Origin: Medicago truncatula
Taxonomy: Eukaryota; Streptophyta; Magnoliopsida; Fabales; Fabaceae
Direction: 5' to 3'
Length of the DNA: 64,000 nucleotides
NCBI RefSeq assembly: GCF_003473485.1
Contig: NC_053045.1
Coordinates: 50,448,494-50,512,493, forward strand
The translations under genes were made by a program, and so were the position numbers. Of the stretch, positions 13,653 through 25,154 are shown piece by piece (within the stretch, counting starts at the first letter, position 1; the number at the start of each line of letters is the position of its first letter). The notes under the pieces are model-generated. The model saw nothing but the letters and a program-made list of their open reading frames with translations, ran no database searches and had not been told where the DNA came from.

Positions 13653-14984
13653 TTTTTTAATTTAAATAATAATAATAATAATAATAATAAATGTAATGAA
13701 GGATGGTGGAATCGTTAACAAGTCATAATGCAAAAAAAAGTGGATGGCATGGCAAAATGTGATTGATGTATGTTAGAGGGTGTGACCCTAACATTTCTCT
13801 TAATAAGAACAACCAAAAAATTTGTAGGGAAGGTGTATATAGAAATATTTGTACTATACGGGGGTACATATAGACAATTGTGCCAAAAACATTAACAAAC
13901 TTTAGCCCAGTCCATTATCATGTCAATGTTTGGGGCCTTTATGTAAACTTTCTTATATATACCACCCGAAACGAAATATTTCTATATACATCCCCCACCA
14001 TAAAAAAAATTGGGCCCCCTATCGGCAAGGGTCATAGGCCGTCGAACCCCCGCCTATGGCCTAGGACCGGCCCTACCTACATCTACAAACAAACAAAAAA
14101 TCTATTAGAGTTACATATCATGAGATATTTTCAGGTTTGTAACAAAATAATGGAAGTTCATGCCAGTCTCATGCAATATAAGTGAAATAGTATATTTTAG
14201 GCTCAAAACATCTAGGGCCAGCTCAAAGGTAAGACCACTAAAACTTTTATTTTAGACCTATGAAGGAAAACATATTTTTTTCTTTAAATTTTATAAGCAA
14301 AAAGGCCTTGTATACAGATAAATAAGGCTTTATCCTCAATACTTATTACTTTTCCCTCATCTTTCTTTTCCACAACAGAGAATTTATCTCAGATCTCCAA
14401 CTTCTCAAAATAAACAACCTGCTCAAATAACCTCTCACATTGACTCTCAAATCTTTCAATTGAAACTTGATTATCATTCATGAATTCAATCAAAACATCC
14501 TTGATATGAAAGTTCTTGTCATATGAATCTTTGTGACAAACTTGAGTAGGTAGCATTTGGTTCTAATTGATCTTTTCATGATAAACTCATCTTCTTCTGC
14601 TTCCAAGACCAATAGTTCTTCACCTTATGATGGTGAGACATAATAATCAAAACTGTCACTCATATATCCTTCTTTAAAATAAAATAAAAAAATCAAACCT
14701 ATGAGGTGGAAATCGAAGGAGGTCTTTTTCAAATGTGTCTCTCTCATAATCTACTCCTCAAATATACAACATTATGCAAATAGAATACAAATTTCAGTTT
14801 CTTCCGAAAGTTGTATAAGATAATCATTAAAATCTCCCATTATATTTGGTGAATTATCTCAACAAAGAAGAAAAACACCCCTGACACACGACATTAGAAA
14901 ATCAACAAAAATAAAATAAAAACAAAAATTCTATTGTAGAGCAAAAAAAATCGATTAAGATAAAATAAAATTCAACAGTGATTG

Positions 14985-16000
14985 GGCAATTCCCGACAAC
15001 GGCGTCAAAAATTTGACGGCGATTTTCGCAAGTGTATGAAATCGTGCAAGTAGTAAAATTAAAACGGTAAGACTGAGTCTCGAACTCGAAGATCTCGTTA
15101 TATAATATTTGTGACTTAATTGAACAAAAAGGTAATGGACTTGTTTGATAGCAATAATGAAAATTAAGAAAAATAAAATTGGTTTGAACTTTTTAATAAT
15201 AAAATTGTGACGGTTGAGTTTCACTAAATTTCAAACTTGAGTTGATGATTTGATTATGACTATTGAACTCCTCTATTGAATAATTGCCAAATTCTCTAAA
15301 TTACCTTTGCCCTAATTCTTTAGTGACAAAATCATCAATTCTAAAGCAACCCCTAATTCCTTAGTGAATTTAAGATTAGAACTAAACATGAATGAATAAA
15401 GAATTCTCAATGATTTCAAGGGTTTGCATCTATCCCTAGACTACAAAGACATCTTATCTCAAAGCATTCATAAATTCAACTCTTGTTTCACAATATGAAC
15501 CGTAAATCAGTTAATCGATGATCAAGCGAATAAAAGCATTAAGCATGAAGATAAGAAAAATAATTCAGTAAGTTTCATCAACAACCAAATATCAAATCAC
15601 ATAACAAAAGTATTCATCTAGGTCTATTCATCCCCAACAATGGATGGTTTACCATAACAAATAAACAAGAGAAATAGATTAAAGAAAAATTACAAGAACA
15701 ACCAATGAACGGTTCTTGAGAAATCTCCTCCAATGGTGGTGGACTCTGCCTCCTCTGTGTTTTCTCTTCCAGGGTACAAGTTTCTAAACTCAAAATTGAT
15801 TAAAAGATTTCTCCAACATGTTAAAAAATGTATTTATAGTGTATCAGACTCGGCACCGGCATTGCGCCTCTATTAGTGCGTGCAAATGTGTCTTTTCCAC
15901 CCCTTTATATTTTAAATTGTGTTTAAAAATCTTTATGAAAAGTTGTAGATATAAATGTTAGCATTCATTTTTTTTTGTTTGACTTCATTTGGACATCTCC
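14985..16000 (-). mobile_element. LTR with primer-binding-site remnant (Gypsy-type, approximate limits)
   Basis: On the minus strand a TATAAATA box (15839-15832) is followed by about 800 nt of LTR-like sequence. Directly after it, at about 15013-14990, comes TTGACGCCGTTGTCGGGAA, a decayed form of the TGGCGCCGTTGCCGGGGA primer-binding site common in plant Gypsy elements. This orients the element leftward. No gag or pol domain was recognised beyond it. The upstream (U3) limit is uncertain and may abut the duplicated block at about 16003. Confidence 0.5.
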
Positions 16001-16388
16001 AATTTTAATATCTAGAAGATTTTTCATACCAGCTACATGAGAACCGTAGATTTTAAGAAACAAAATAATAAAAACCAAGCTCCAAAATCAATTTAATGTA
16101 TCCATCGGTTCCCTCTAGTTTCTGTTGTTTCCTTCCACAGTCATTTAGAAATATCATGGCTCTAAAACAACCTGATACTTTAGACTCAATTACATCAATG
16201 AAGGTTTTTGGTCCAGTTATATATGGTTTATAAATTAAGACAATTTTTTTAATTATATTTTTAAATTAACCAAACCAAACTAAACTGATTACTAAAATGA
16301 CATATATAATGAAACTATCACCATGCATGCTTGCGTGTCTGCAGCAATTTTGGTTAGAGTATTTTTTTTTCTAGGGGAACAATTTGTT

Positions 16389-16544
16389 GAGAAATGTTAG
16401 CAACACAGGTTTTAATACACACTTTTTTATTGGTTAAAATTCACATAGGACCCACATGGTTTAGTGTGACTTATGTGAATTTAAACCAAATAAAGAGAAT
16501 GTGTTGAAAAGTGTGTGTTAAAATATGTGTTGCCAGTATTCCTC
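16389..16544. mobile_element. Mutator-type MITE (156 bp)
   Basis: The ends are GAGAAATGTTAGCAACACAG and, inverted, GAGGAATACTGGCAACACAT. The 9-bp TSD CAATTTGTT is exact (16380-16388, 16545-16553). Confidence 0.85.
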
Positions 16545-16584
16545 CAATTTGTTATTAGCATCTCGCTTTAGTTATATTATTTAA

Positions 16585-16751
16585 GAGAAATGATATTTGT
16601 ACAACCACTTTATTACAACTTTTTGACAAATATCTATCTAATACTCACATTATATTCTTATTCTCTCTCTATTGTCTTGGACCAATGAGAAGAGAAAAAA
16701 TGAAAGTTGTCATCAAAATTGTCACAAATGGTTGTACATATATCACTGCTC
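16585..16751. mobile_element. Mutator-type MITE (167 bp)
   Basis: The ends are GAGAAATGATATTTGTACAA and, inverted, GAGCAGTGATATATGTACAA. The 9-bp TSD ATTATTTAA is exact (16576-16584, 16752-16760). It is only 40 bp from the previous MITE. Confidence 0.85.
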
Positions 16752-17534
16752 ATTATTTAATGAATTTAATGACATAAAGGAAGTTAAACAACTACTATCA
16801 TACAACTCACCAACAACCAGATGAAATGGTAAGTGATTTCTTTCGACGCTCATAAGACATTTTGTTTTGAATTTAGCTTTGAGAAGGGATAAAGTGCTTT
16901 GTGACCTTTATTTAGTTTAAAATATTTTTTTTTTAAAGAACTAATCGGTTTAAAATATTAATCGCTACATTTATAAGCAGAACTAATCCGATTTAAAAGA
17001 TTATTCTCTGCATTTACGATCATAAAATATTCAATCAAAAAACAACATTTATCACATTAATAAGGCAAAATAAAATATATTAAACCAACAAAGCAATATC
17101 TTAGCACAAGACATGTCAAAAGATACCGAAAATACGTTACAATGTTAGAATATAAAACAAAGAACAAAACCAGTCAATGTCCAAACAAACAAAATTAACG
17201 GTCGATTTGATATGAAAAACTTACAATTTCCGAGTTAAATGAGAGCTATAGATGTGTTCAAATTTACTATGATTGAAAGTTACTGATGCATATATAACTT
17301 ACACCGGATTTGATAGGGAAACTTACAATTAAACTTACAATTTGTGTGTTTATACTCTAGAAAATATTAACAGGTGTTTTTAAGACACTGTTTAAATATA
17401 TAAAAATAGTAACTTTTAAATTGAAAATTGTGTATTTATGACCTTTACATGTATTTTTAAGATAAAATTTCGTTTTGTGGGTTCTTTAAACAATGTCCTT
17501 GGAACACTTATTAGCAAGATTTATTTATTTATTA

Positions 17535-17814
17535 CTCCCTCTGTTCTAAATTATAGTCAATTAATGTTTGTACACGATTATTAAGAAAATGATTAATTGT
17601 GTTGATTTCAATGGTAAAATTAAGATCATTTACTAAAATACCCTTATTAATTATAGTTAGTGAAATACTAGTAAAGTTAGATGAAATTCAATAAATAACA
17701 GTATAATAATGAAAGTAATAATAATAATAAATGCTGCATTTGTATTTTAAAGTGACAATTATTTTTAGAAAAAGAAAAAATGATAAAGAAACAATTATTG
17801 TAAGACGGAGGGAG
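17535..17814. mobile_element. Stowaway-type MITE
   Basis: The left end is CTCCCTCTGTTCTAAATTAT; the right end is GTAAGACGGAGGGAG. TA flanks lie at 17533-17534 and 17815-17816. Confidence 0.8.
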
Positions 17815-18227
17815 TACTAGCGAAAAAACGGACATTCATGTGCTCGTCTTTCCGCTCTTTTATTACACCACCACTTGTAGATTATCAATGATATTTTATA
17901 GAAAATTTGTGTGTAAATTATAAATGATATTTTATATAAATTTTATATATAGATACAAAATTATAAGTATAGATATTTATTTTTTGAGAAAGTTATAGAT
18001 ATCTTTCTTTAAAAAAAATCACATATATATTTTTCAATGTCAACAATAATATAACAATATTAATTTTTTTTTTATCTTTTTTAATAACACCAACGATATA
18101 ATATTTTTTTTTGAAGGAAAGTTGCTTATAACATTCCAATACAAATTTACTATTTTAAACTTCTTACGAAAAACTCTTAAAAATAAATCTCACCTTACAA
18201 GAAATTCAATATTCAACGGTATCGACA

Positions 18228-18850
18228 ATGTTGATATCTAGATGATTTTTCACACCAGCTATATACATTTTTTAGCAAACACCAACTATATACATGAGAA
18301 CCGTAGATTTTAAGAAACAAAATAATACCCATTTGAAAATATCATGACTCTAAAACAACCTGATACTATAGACTCAATTACATCAATAAAGGTTTTTGGT
18401 CCAGTGATATATGATTTATACAACGAGACAATTTTTTAGTTATATTTTCACATAACTGAACTAAACCGATTAATAAAATGAATAAACCGATAAATCGAAT
18501 TGATCATTAAAATGACCAATTAATAATATATAATCAAACTAATATCATCATGCATGATTGATTGCGTATTTGCAGCAATTTTGGATACAATATGCATTTA
18601 TCCTTTACTTTTTTATTATTATTCTCGATTTAATTTTATATTTAATTAATTTAATGGCATAAAAAGGAAGTTAAACAATTATCATACACCTCACCAACAA
18701 TTAGAGGAATTGACGAAATGATAAAAGATTTCTTTTCAACATTACCTACAATTTTGACATTTACTTTAAAAATACATAGAGAGTTTTGACACCTTTATTC
18801 CATTTCAAAGATTAATCTCTGCGTATGCGAGTAGAACATATTCCATTAAA
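18228..18850. repeat. Segmental duplication upstream of UER1, unit B
   Basis: Second copy of the block at 16003-17060. It ends roughly 200 bp before the UER1 start codon. It lacks both MITEs of unit A, and the Stowaway at 17535 lies between the units. Confidence 0.75.
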
Positions 18851-19054
18851 TTATAAAAAAAAAAGAAAACTAAAATGGGAATATTATTAGTGCTACATCG
18901 TGCTCCGTATCGATTGATTTGATTCTCCGTTTATATTTAACATTATAAAGAAAGGTTCATCACGCTACTAAACGCAAAACAATACACATCGAGAGAGCAG
19001 AGGCACAGATCTAGCCAGCAATACTATCTCCGTGTCTCTCTCACTCCACATATC

Positions 19055-20623
19055 ATGGGTTTCCCAGCACCCTCCTCCGACACCCCCCTCAAGTTTCTCA
19101 TATACGGCCGCACCGGCTGGATAGGAGGACTCTTAGGCAAACTGTGCACCGCCCAAGGGATCCAATACGAATACGGGTCGGGTCGTCTTGAGAATCGATC
19201 TTCATTGGAATCTGACATAGCTGAGATTAAACCAACACACGTGTTTAACGCTGCTGGTGTTACGGGTCGACCCAACGTGGACTGGTGTGAGACTCATAAA
19301 GTTGAAACTATTCGTGCTAACGTTGTTGGTACTCTCACTCTTGCTGACGTGTGCCGTGAACGTGGACTTATTGTTATTAATTTTGCTACTGGATGTATTT
19401 TTGAGTATGATGTGAATCATGTTCTTGGATCCGGTATTGGTTTTAAGGAAGAAGATACTCCTAATTTCATTGGTTCTTTTTACTCCAAGACCAAGGCTAT
19501 GGTATGTTACATTAATTGTTCTGTTTAAACAAACATGTTTAAGGTTGATGGTTTATATAATATAATTACATGTTTTTGTTTCGGATCGTGCTGTGCAATC
19601 ACAATGAGCTTACTGAATGTTACTATTTTATTTAAAACGTGAATGCTGATCTATTGAATTATTGGTTAGGATCGATCTGTTTATGTGTCATTTTCATTTT
19701 CTTTTTGTTTACCTTAGATCTGTTTTATATTATATTTTTAAAATAATTTTATGCTTGATGTATACATTTCAGATTTCAGATGCGTATAGAAGATTTCTTT
19801 AATGTGTTAATGTTAACTTTTATATGCAGCCATGAATTCTCCTCTCATTCATGTAGTTAGAGTATCATTGGTTGTCTAGAAAAAAAATGCAGATTTCAAT
19901 TTTGTTTTATAATTTAAAATATTGAGTTTGAATCTAGATTGTCTGGTCTTGATTGAATGATTAATGTTGTTCCAAACAAATGACTACGGGGAAGCTTGTT
20001 TGTAATTTTTTCCCGAAAAACATTAGTCTCTTAAGCGGATCTTAGTCATTTTGTAGCATTAGTCGTACTGATTGCGCATGTAGAAAAACATATTAACAAA
20101 AAGAAAGCAAGGTGGGATTTTAGGTTAGACTTGAGATATGTGTTTAACTTGTTTTCCTTTTTTGTGAACACAGGTAGAGGATCTGCTCAGGAACTACGAT
20201 AATGTATGCACCTTGAGAGTGAGGATGCCTATTTCATCTGATTTATCCAACCCTCGCAATTTCATCACAAAGATCACTCGATATGAGAAGGTTGTAGATA
20301 TTCCAAACTCGATGACCATTTTAGATGAACTTCTTCCCATCTCAATTGAGATGGCAAAGAGAAACCTCACTGGAATCTGGAACTTCACAAATCCTGGAGT
20401 TGTTAGCCACAATGAAATCTTACAGATGTACAAAGACTATATCGATTCAAGCTTCACCTGGAAGAATTTCACTCTTGAGGAACAAGCTAAGGTGATAGTT
20501 GCTCCAAGAAGTAACAATGAGCTTGATGCGGGAAAATTGAAGAAGGAATTTCCAGAACTATTGTCTATCAAGGAATCACTCATTGAGAATGTCTTCAAGC
20601 CAAATCAGAAGGTTAAAGCTTGA
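19055..20623 (+). CDS. UER1: NRS/ER: bifunctional dTDP/UDP-4-keto-6-deoxyglucose 3,5-epimerase / 4-keto-reductase (UER1)
   Basis: Cytosolic enzyme converting the 4-keto-6-deoxy sugar nucleotide to nucleotide-L-rhamnose, a donor for pectin and flavonoid glycosides. Exon 1 is 19055-19501 and exon 2 is 20174-20623, joined in phase 0 (ATG|GTATGT ... CACAG|GTAGAG), giving 298 residues; the Arabidopsis protein is about 300 as I recall. The Rossmann motif GRTGWIG is at residues 18-24, and the short-chain dehydrogenase catalytic YSKTK is at 143-147 (Tyr143, Lys147). Exon 2 carries the family blocks RMPISSDLSNPRNFITKI and NFTNPGVVSHNEIL. The reading frame is undamaged. Exon 1 is richer in G and C than its surroundings. 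A TATA-like TTATATTTAACATTATAAAG lies about 100 bp upstream. Confidence 0.95.
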
Positions 20624-20767
20624 GTAGCGAGGCTCACAATTTTATCATATATCATATCATTGTTTTGATTTATTTCAGTTGTGTGGATGCTACAAAGATG
20701 TGCCTCTCCGTTCATATGATTCAGTGCCTGTATTTTTATTTATATGTTGTATTTGTACCAACTCTTG

Positions 20768-20773
20768 AATAAA
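20768..20773 (+). terminator. AATAAA polyadenylation signal of UER1
   Basis: AATAAA lies 145 nt after the stop codon in a T-rich 3' UTR. It is the only canonical signal near the gene end. Confidence 0.5.
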
Positions 20774-20799
20774 TTAGTTGCAAGTTACTCATTAAGAAG

Positions 20800-22700
20800 G
20801 AATTGTTTTGTATGTTTTATCTCTTGTATGAATTTTAATTGCATTTGATCCGTTTGAGCGAGAGCTTTTGCGGATTTCTGTGGGAGGGAACAATGATCCA
20901 GCAGGATCAATGCAGAAAAAATATATATTTCCTAGATATGTATTTTTTTGGTTACACCTAGATATGTATTTAGTAACACTTGATCTATTGTTTCAGGAAA
21001 CGCACCCTGTGAATTTTTTTTATAGAATTTCTAAGGTATTGTTGAACAATAAACAGTTTTGGCCTTTGGGACAACTGTTCTTGGGATCAATAGTTAAATT
21101 AGTCATGATTTGATATAAAAAATGTCATGTCATATTCTTTTTAAAGTTATAGTAGTAATGTTTCTTTTTTTTGAGGGGTGTAGTAATGTTTCTTAAATGT
21201 ATTGAAAAATGACATCATAAATAATGTGGAATATATGAGATGAGAAAGTAATATTTTTTTCTCTATATTTCTTAGGATTCATTTAAAAAAATATATGCGT
21301 TAAACTTACAAAAATAAATAATTAGAAAACGTTACAGTGATTTGAAGGGGTTAGTTTAGGTTTAAAAAAAAAAAAAAAGTTTACAGTGATGCATGTTTCT
21401 TATGATAGAGAAAATATATAAGAAAAAAAGTGATTTTTTGTCTTTCTCCCGATGCACATTTTTCGTAAAAAAGTATATAAGGCAGCCAAAATGTTAAAGA
21501 GAAAGAAAAGGTTTCAAGATTCTATGTTTTTTATTTTACACAAAAGTCTCATTAAAAATAATTTTTGTTAAAAACATAAATTCAGATTTTGTTGTTATTA
21601 AATGTTAAATATGGGGTAATATTTTCATAAAAATACTAGCATAATTTTCATTAACTGTTGAAATGTATTTCAAGACCCCTCGCAAAAATTCCTGCTAAAA
21701 GACCATATTTCTTGGAGTTAGGACATTCTTCAAATGAAGAAGATTCTTACTCTATTTCTTCCGATGATCGGTAACAGAACTTATTGAAGCAAAAATATTT
21801 ACAAATAGCTTGTGGATTCACTAGTATTACTTGTTTGTAAAAAACAACACTACAAAACAATTTAATTTGTCAAGCTACTTTTTTATTGTATTTTAAATTA
21901 ATATTGTACAACATTATTTATTATTAATTTTGAAATAAGCCCTTTTAGATGTCAATTTATCATTCTTAAAAAGGAGTGGTGACATGGGACAGTTTCCTTC
22001 CTTAGAAAGTTTAGAAGGGACAAACCAACTAAAAGGATAAGCAGTCGCCAGGGGAAGTGGCCGCACACCATAGTTTAATTCAGCAAATACTTACTCTTAT
22101 AGTATTACACACACGACACATGTTTTGTTTTTTTATCAATAGTTTTCGTTCTCAAAAATTACAACCTTTACAATGATAATTGTTAAATTTAGATCTGCTC
22201 GTGTTATGCGAGGTTTTCATTTCAGCTCATGTTATGCGAGGTTTTCACTTTCCAATCAAAATAATTCTTGTTAAATTTATATTTTTGTTTTTAAATAGAA
22301 GTCTTTGCCAGTTATAAATTGTTGGTGTTTATGAAATAATTAAACGAAGAGAGGTTCTAAATAATTTGAGAAATAAAATATAATTTCAATTTATGCAATA
22401 AGCTATTTATTTTTACGAAATTCATAATTGTTGCAAGACTTGTTTAATATATTGACAAGTGTTTGTTAAGAAACTTTTTTCAATGAATTGGAGAAGATAT
22501 AAATTTTTATTGATTCAATTGATACTAATGCCCTTTTATAATCGTTCCTTAGAGATTCGAGGTTAAAATATTAAACTCTCACCAATTAGTTACCATCATG
22601 TAAAATTAGTTAATTGTTAACCTATCATGTAAAAACATGCAACATGATTTTTTTTATTTAGAAATTGAAATATGAAACATATTTATTTTTCTTTTTTGAG
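20800..22700. other. Intergenic, no gene recognised
   Basis: AT-rich sequence with short open frames only. The one local structure seen is a short direct repeat (ATGCGAGGTTTTCA twice, near 22206-22250). Confidence 0.5.
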
Positions 22701-22734
22701 TAGAGGTGGGGATATTGAGTAATCATTTTTTTCT

Positions 22735-23005
22735 TGAGGCTCATCATTTGGGAGGCTCAACTCGGTTGAACTCTTTGCACTCCCCAAAGAACGGTCCTGA
22801 GTACATCATAGAAAATATCAAGGTTATGGTGAGATAAAGATGCTCTTGCAAAACTATAAACAACCTATTAGTTTCCATCCGAACAAAAACCATTATAAAG
22901 TCAGGATTACTAGTCAACAGACTTCAATATTGAGATACAAGATCATAAAACTCGGTGATGGGAGCATTAGATGAAGTAAGGGCATCAACTAGAGACTTAC
23001 AATGA
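22735..23005 (-). mobile_element. RNase H-like domain remnant of a non-LTR retrotransposon
   Basis: The minus-strand translation reads SLVDALTSSNAPITEFYDLV, then LLTSNPDFIMVFVRMETNR. After a one-base shift it reads SFARASLSHHNLDIFYDV. This is the usual end of the plant RVT_3/RNase H domain (SNPDF..VRRQ.NRVAH.xARAS...FYDVP). It has an internal stop and a frameshift, so it is dead. Confidence 0.65.
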
Positions 23006-23095
23006 TTATGTGTACACATTGTACTGCTTGACCAGCTTTGTAATAGATTTTTTTTTTTTTTTTAAAGAAGCACATATAGTCTTTTGACCAGCTTT

Positions 23096-23098
<3 letters not shown>

Positions 23099-23140
<42 letters not shown>
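23099..23140. repeat. (TA)21 microsatellite
   Basis: An uninterrupted TA run of 42 bp, bordered on both sides by TAGTCTTTTGACC-like sequence. Confidence 0.95.
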
Positions 23141-23144
<4 letters not shown>

Positions 23145-23885
23145 TTTGACCCACTCATTTTTATGAAGGTCTCTTTTAGCAAGTAACACCTTTTCATTTG
23201 GACCAAAAGACCCATATTTTTGTTTTTTGAGAAAACTAGAACTGAAGGATACAAATGTAATTGTCATTTTCTCTTTTCTTTTTATTTTTTTTACGAGGTC
23301 TCCCTCATTCTCTTTCTTCCTTCTCTTCTTTGTGCTATCCCTCCTCTCCCTCGCTGCTTGCCATTAACATTTCTGATCAGTGCTTTAGAAACACAATTTT
23401 TTTTTTAACCAAAACTCAAAAACGCATCATAACTATAGAAAATTCCATATGATTTTCACTGTCATATGCTTCCATGGTATTCGAACTTGGCTTGAACATG
23501 GGTCAATTTCTCAATTTGATGGACGTTATGCAAATCACATATTTGTGTTACAAATTATTTAATTTAATTTAATTAGGTCTTTTTTTTATAAAGAAATTTA
23601 ATTAGGTTCAAAGCCATTAAAACAGTATGCCAATACAAGGAGTATGCGTGTATAGTATTCAGAAAGAGGGATAACAATGGAGAAGAGAATGAAGAGAGAG
23701 AACGAGGGAGACCTTTTGAGTTCCCGTAAAAAAAAAACTAAAAAGAAAAGAAAAAATGACAATTACATTTGTGCCCTTCAATTTTAGTTTATTTCAAAAA
23801 ACAAAAATATGGTCATTTGGTCCAAGTGAAAAGGTGTTACTTGCTAAAACAGACTTTCATGAAAATGAGTGAGTCTATTAGCAAA
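23141..23885. mobile_element. Inverted-repeat element with arms of about 200 bp
   Basis: Sequence from 23150 to 23315 (ACTCATTTTTATGAAGGTCT, AGCAAGTAACACCTTTTCAT, GACCCATATTTTTGTTTT, AATGTAATTGTCATTTT, GAGGTCTCCCTC) recurs inverted at 23700-23878. The interior has a CT-rich segment (23310-23370). The long terminal repeats suggest a Mutator-type non-autonomous element. The TSD could not be fixed because AT repeats border it. Confidence 0.6.
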
Positions 23886-23924
23886 CCCTATATATATAAA
23901 AGTTTTGCTACAATAGACCCATCT

Positions 23925-24995
23925 TCTTTTATGAAGGTCCATTTTAGCATGCTGAACCTTTTTTATTTGGTCAAAAAGCCAACATTTGCTTTATGAAAAA
24001 AAAATAAAAAATGGGAATAAAATTGTAATTGAACGATCTATTAATTATGGAGGAAAAAAATAAATAAAAAATGGGGATAAAATTGTAATTGAACGATCTA
24101 TTAGTTATGGAGGGGGCATCTTTCTCTCTCTCATCCCCATTAACTGCTTTTGTTCCTTTGTTCAACCAAGAATATCCCAATCCTGAAAGAAGGTTTTCTT
24201 CATCGGTGGCTCCGGTGACGCTGAAGAGGCTGGCCTGCGGCTTTGACGTTAGAAGCTTCAGAGTTAGACTGACCATTTTTTCAAATGTCAAATCTCAAAA
24301 TCAGATGTCTTCATTTTCTAATAGGATGTTGTTGACCCAAAATTAAGTTTAAATCCATTCAATTGGGTTTTGTTCTTATGGAATTATTAAGTGAGATGAA
24401 GTGATAGTGCAGAGAGAAACGGTGAATGACTCCTAATTCTTGGGCTGAATAGAGTGTTGTTGTACCTATGGGAGAGATAACAATTTCAATCACAAGAGTA
24501 ATAATGGGTTAATTTCAATCATTGATATAAATCTGTTTGCCGTTTGGGTTAATTTTATTTTTCCATAACAAGAGCAACCCAGGAACAAAATATTGCTATA
24601 AGGTTTATTCTTGTTGATGTTGCAAAAATATTAGCTTCAGTTCATTGCTGTCTTGATAGTAATTATTCAAGAATACTCAAATGCAACAATTTATCCTTTT
24701 GTCGTCCTCCAGCAAAATCGTTTTAGCTTTTACATATAAACACATAGTTGCTGCTCTTGATTTGATTTGAATAAAAGAAGATGAAAGAAAAATGGAATAA
24801 AGAACCAAAGAGAGAGAACCCGGGCCGTGAGAGAGAGAAAGAGAAAGAAAATAAGAAATAAAAAACATTAATAACTAAACATGAATTACAATTTTAACCT
24901 TGAGTTTTAATGTTTTTCAAAAAGCAAAAGTTGGGTTTTTAATCCAACTGAAAAGATGCAACATGCTAAAATGGACATTCATAAAAGAAGGTTAT
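23925..24995. mobile_element. Second inverted-repeat element, Pack-MULE-like
   Basis: The left arm TCTTTTATGAAGGTCCATTT..AGCATG (23930-23990) recurs inverted at 24905-24990 (AAAATGGACATTCATAAAAG). The arms share the motif TATGAAGGTCxxTTTTAGCA with the neighbouring element. The interior 24170-24270 is GC-rich compared with its surroundings (GGTGGCTCCGGTGACGCTGA) and may be captured genic DNA. No protein was recognised. Confidence 0.55.
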
Positions 24996-25154
24996 ATATA
25001 TATATATATACTAACTTGCAAAATTTAACATCAATTTTATCTCATACTCACAATTTCGAGAAGCATATTAAGTCAATTATTTAGATTAGGATGAGGGAGA
25101 AGTTTGTTGGTGATTCATTTGATTGAAAAAAAATGACAAGTACATAGTATTTGT

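Larger units (their letters stand above)
12349..13799. mobile_element. Composite Mutator-like element (1451 bp) carrying non-TE sequence and two nested MITEs
   Basis: Termini are GAGGAATGTTAGGGTCACAC at the left and, inverted, GAGAAATGTTAGGGTCACAC at the right. An exact 9-bp TSD TTAATAAGA flanks it (12340-12348, 13800-13808). The interior at 12420-12900 is less AT-rich, has CT and GA runs (GA run near 12747-12768), and looks like captured genic or UTR sequence. A Stowaway (12946-13220) and a second Mutator MITE (13370-13652) are nested in it. No transposase domain was seen, so it is non-autonomous and Pack-MULE-like. Confidence 0.8.
16003..17060. repeat. Segmental duplication upstream of UER1, unit A
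   Basis: Collinear with unit B at 18228-18850. Shared blocks include ATGAGAACCGTAGATTTTAA, CTCTAAAACAACCTGATACT, AGGTTTTTGGTCCAGT and GGAAGTTAAACAA. Unit A carries two MITEs (16389-16544 and 16585-16751) that are absent from B. Confidence 0.75.
7080..18990. other. Gene-poor interval, mostly transposon-derived
   Basis: I recognise no intact gene between the MADS and UER1 genes. Open frames here are short and look random. The interval holds the MITEs, composite MULE, LTR and duplicated block listed separately. About 8.0-9.2 kb and 9.4-10.7 kb are AT-rich sequence in which I see no clear structure beyond a lone Mutator-type left end (GAGAAATGATATTTGTAC) near 10323. Confidence 0.6.

Noticed and set aside
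14340..14720. Minus-strand peptides such as LLVLEAEEDEFIMKRSIRTK
   Set aside because: Several stops, and no family recognised with confidence. It may be retrotransposon-derived.
22989..23267. 92-codon open frame with a (YI)n stretch
   Set aside because: Translation of the TA microsatellite, not a gene.
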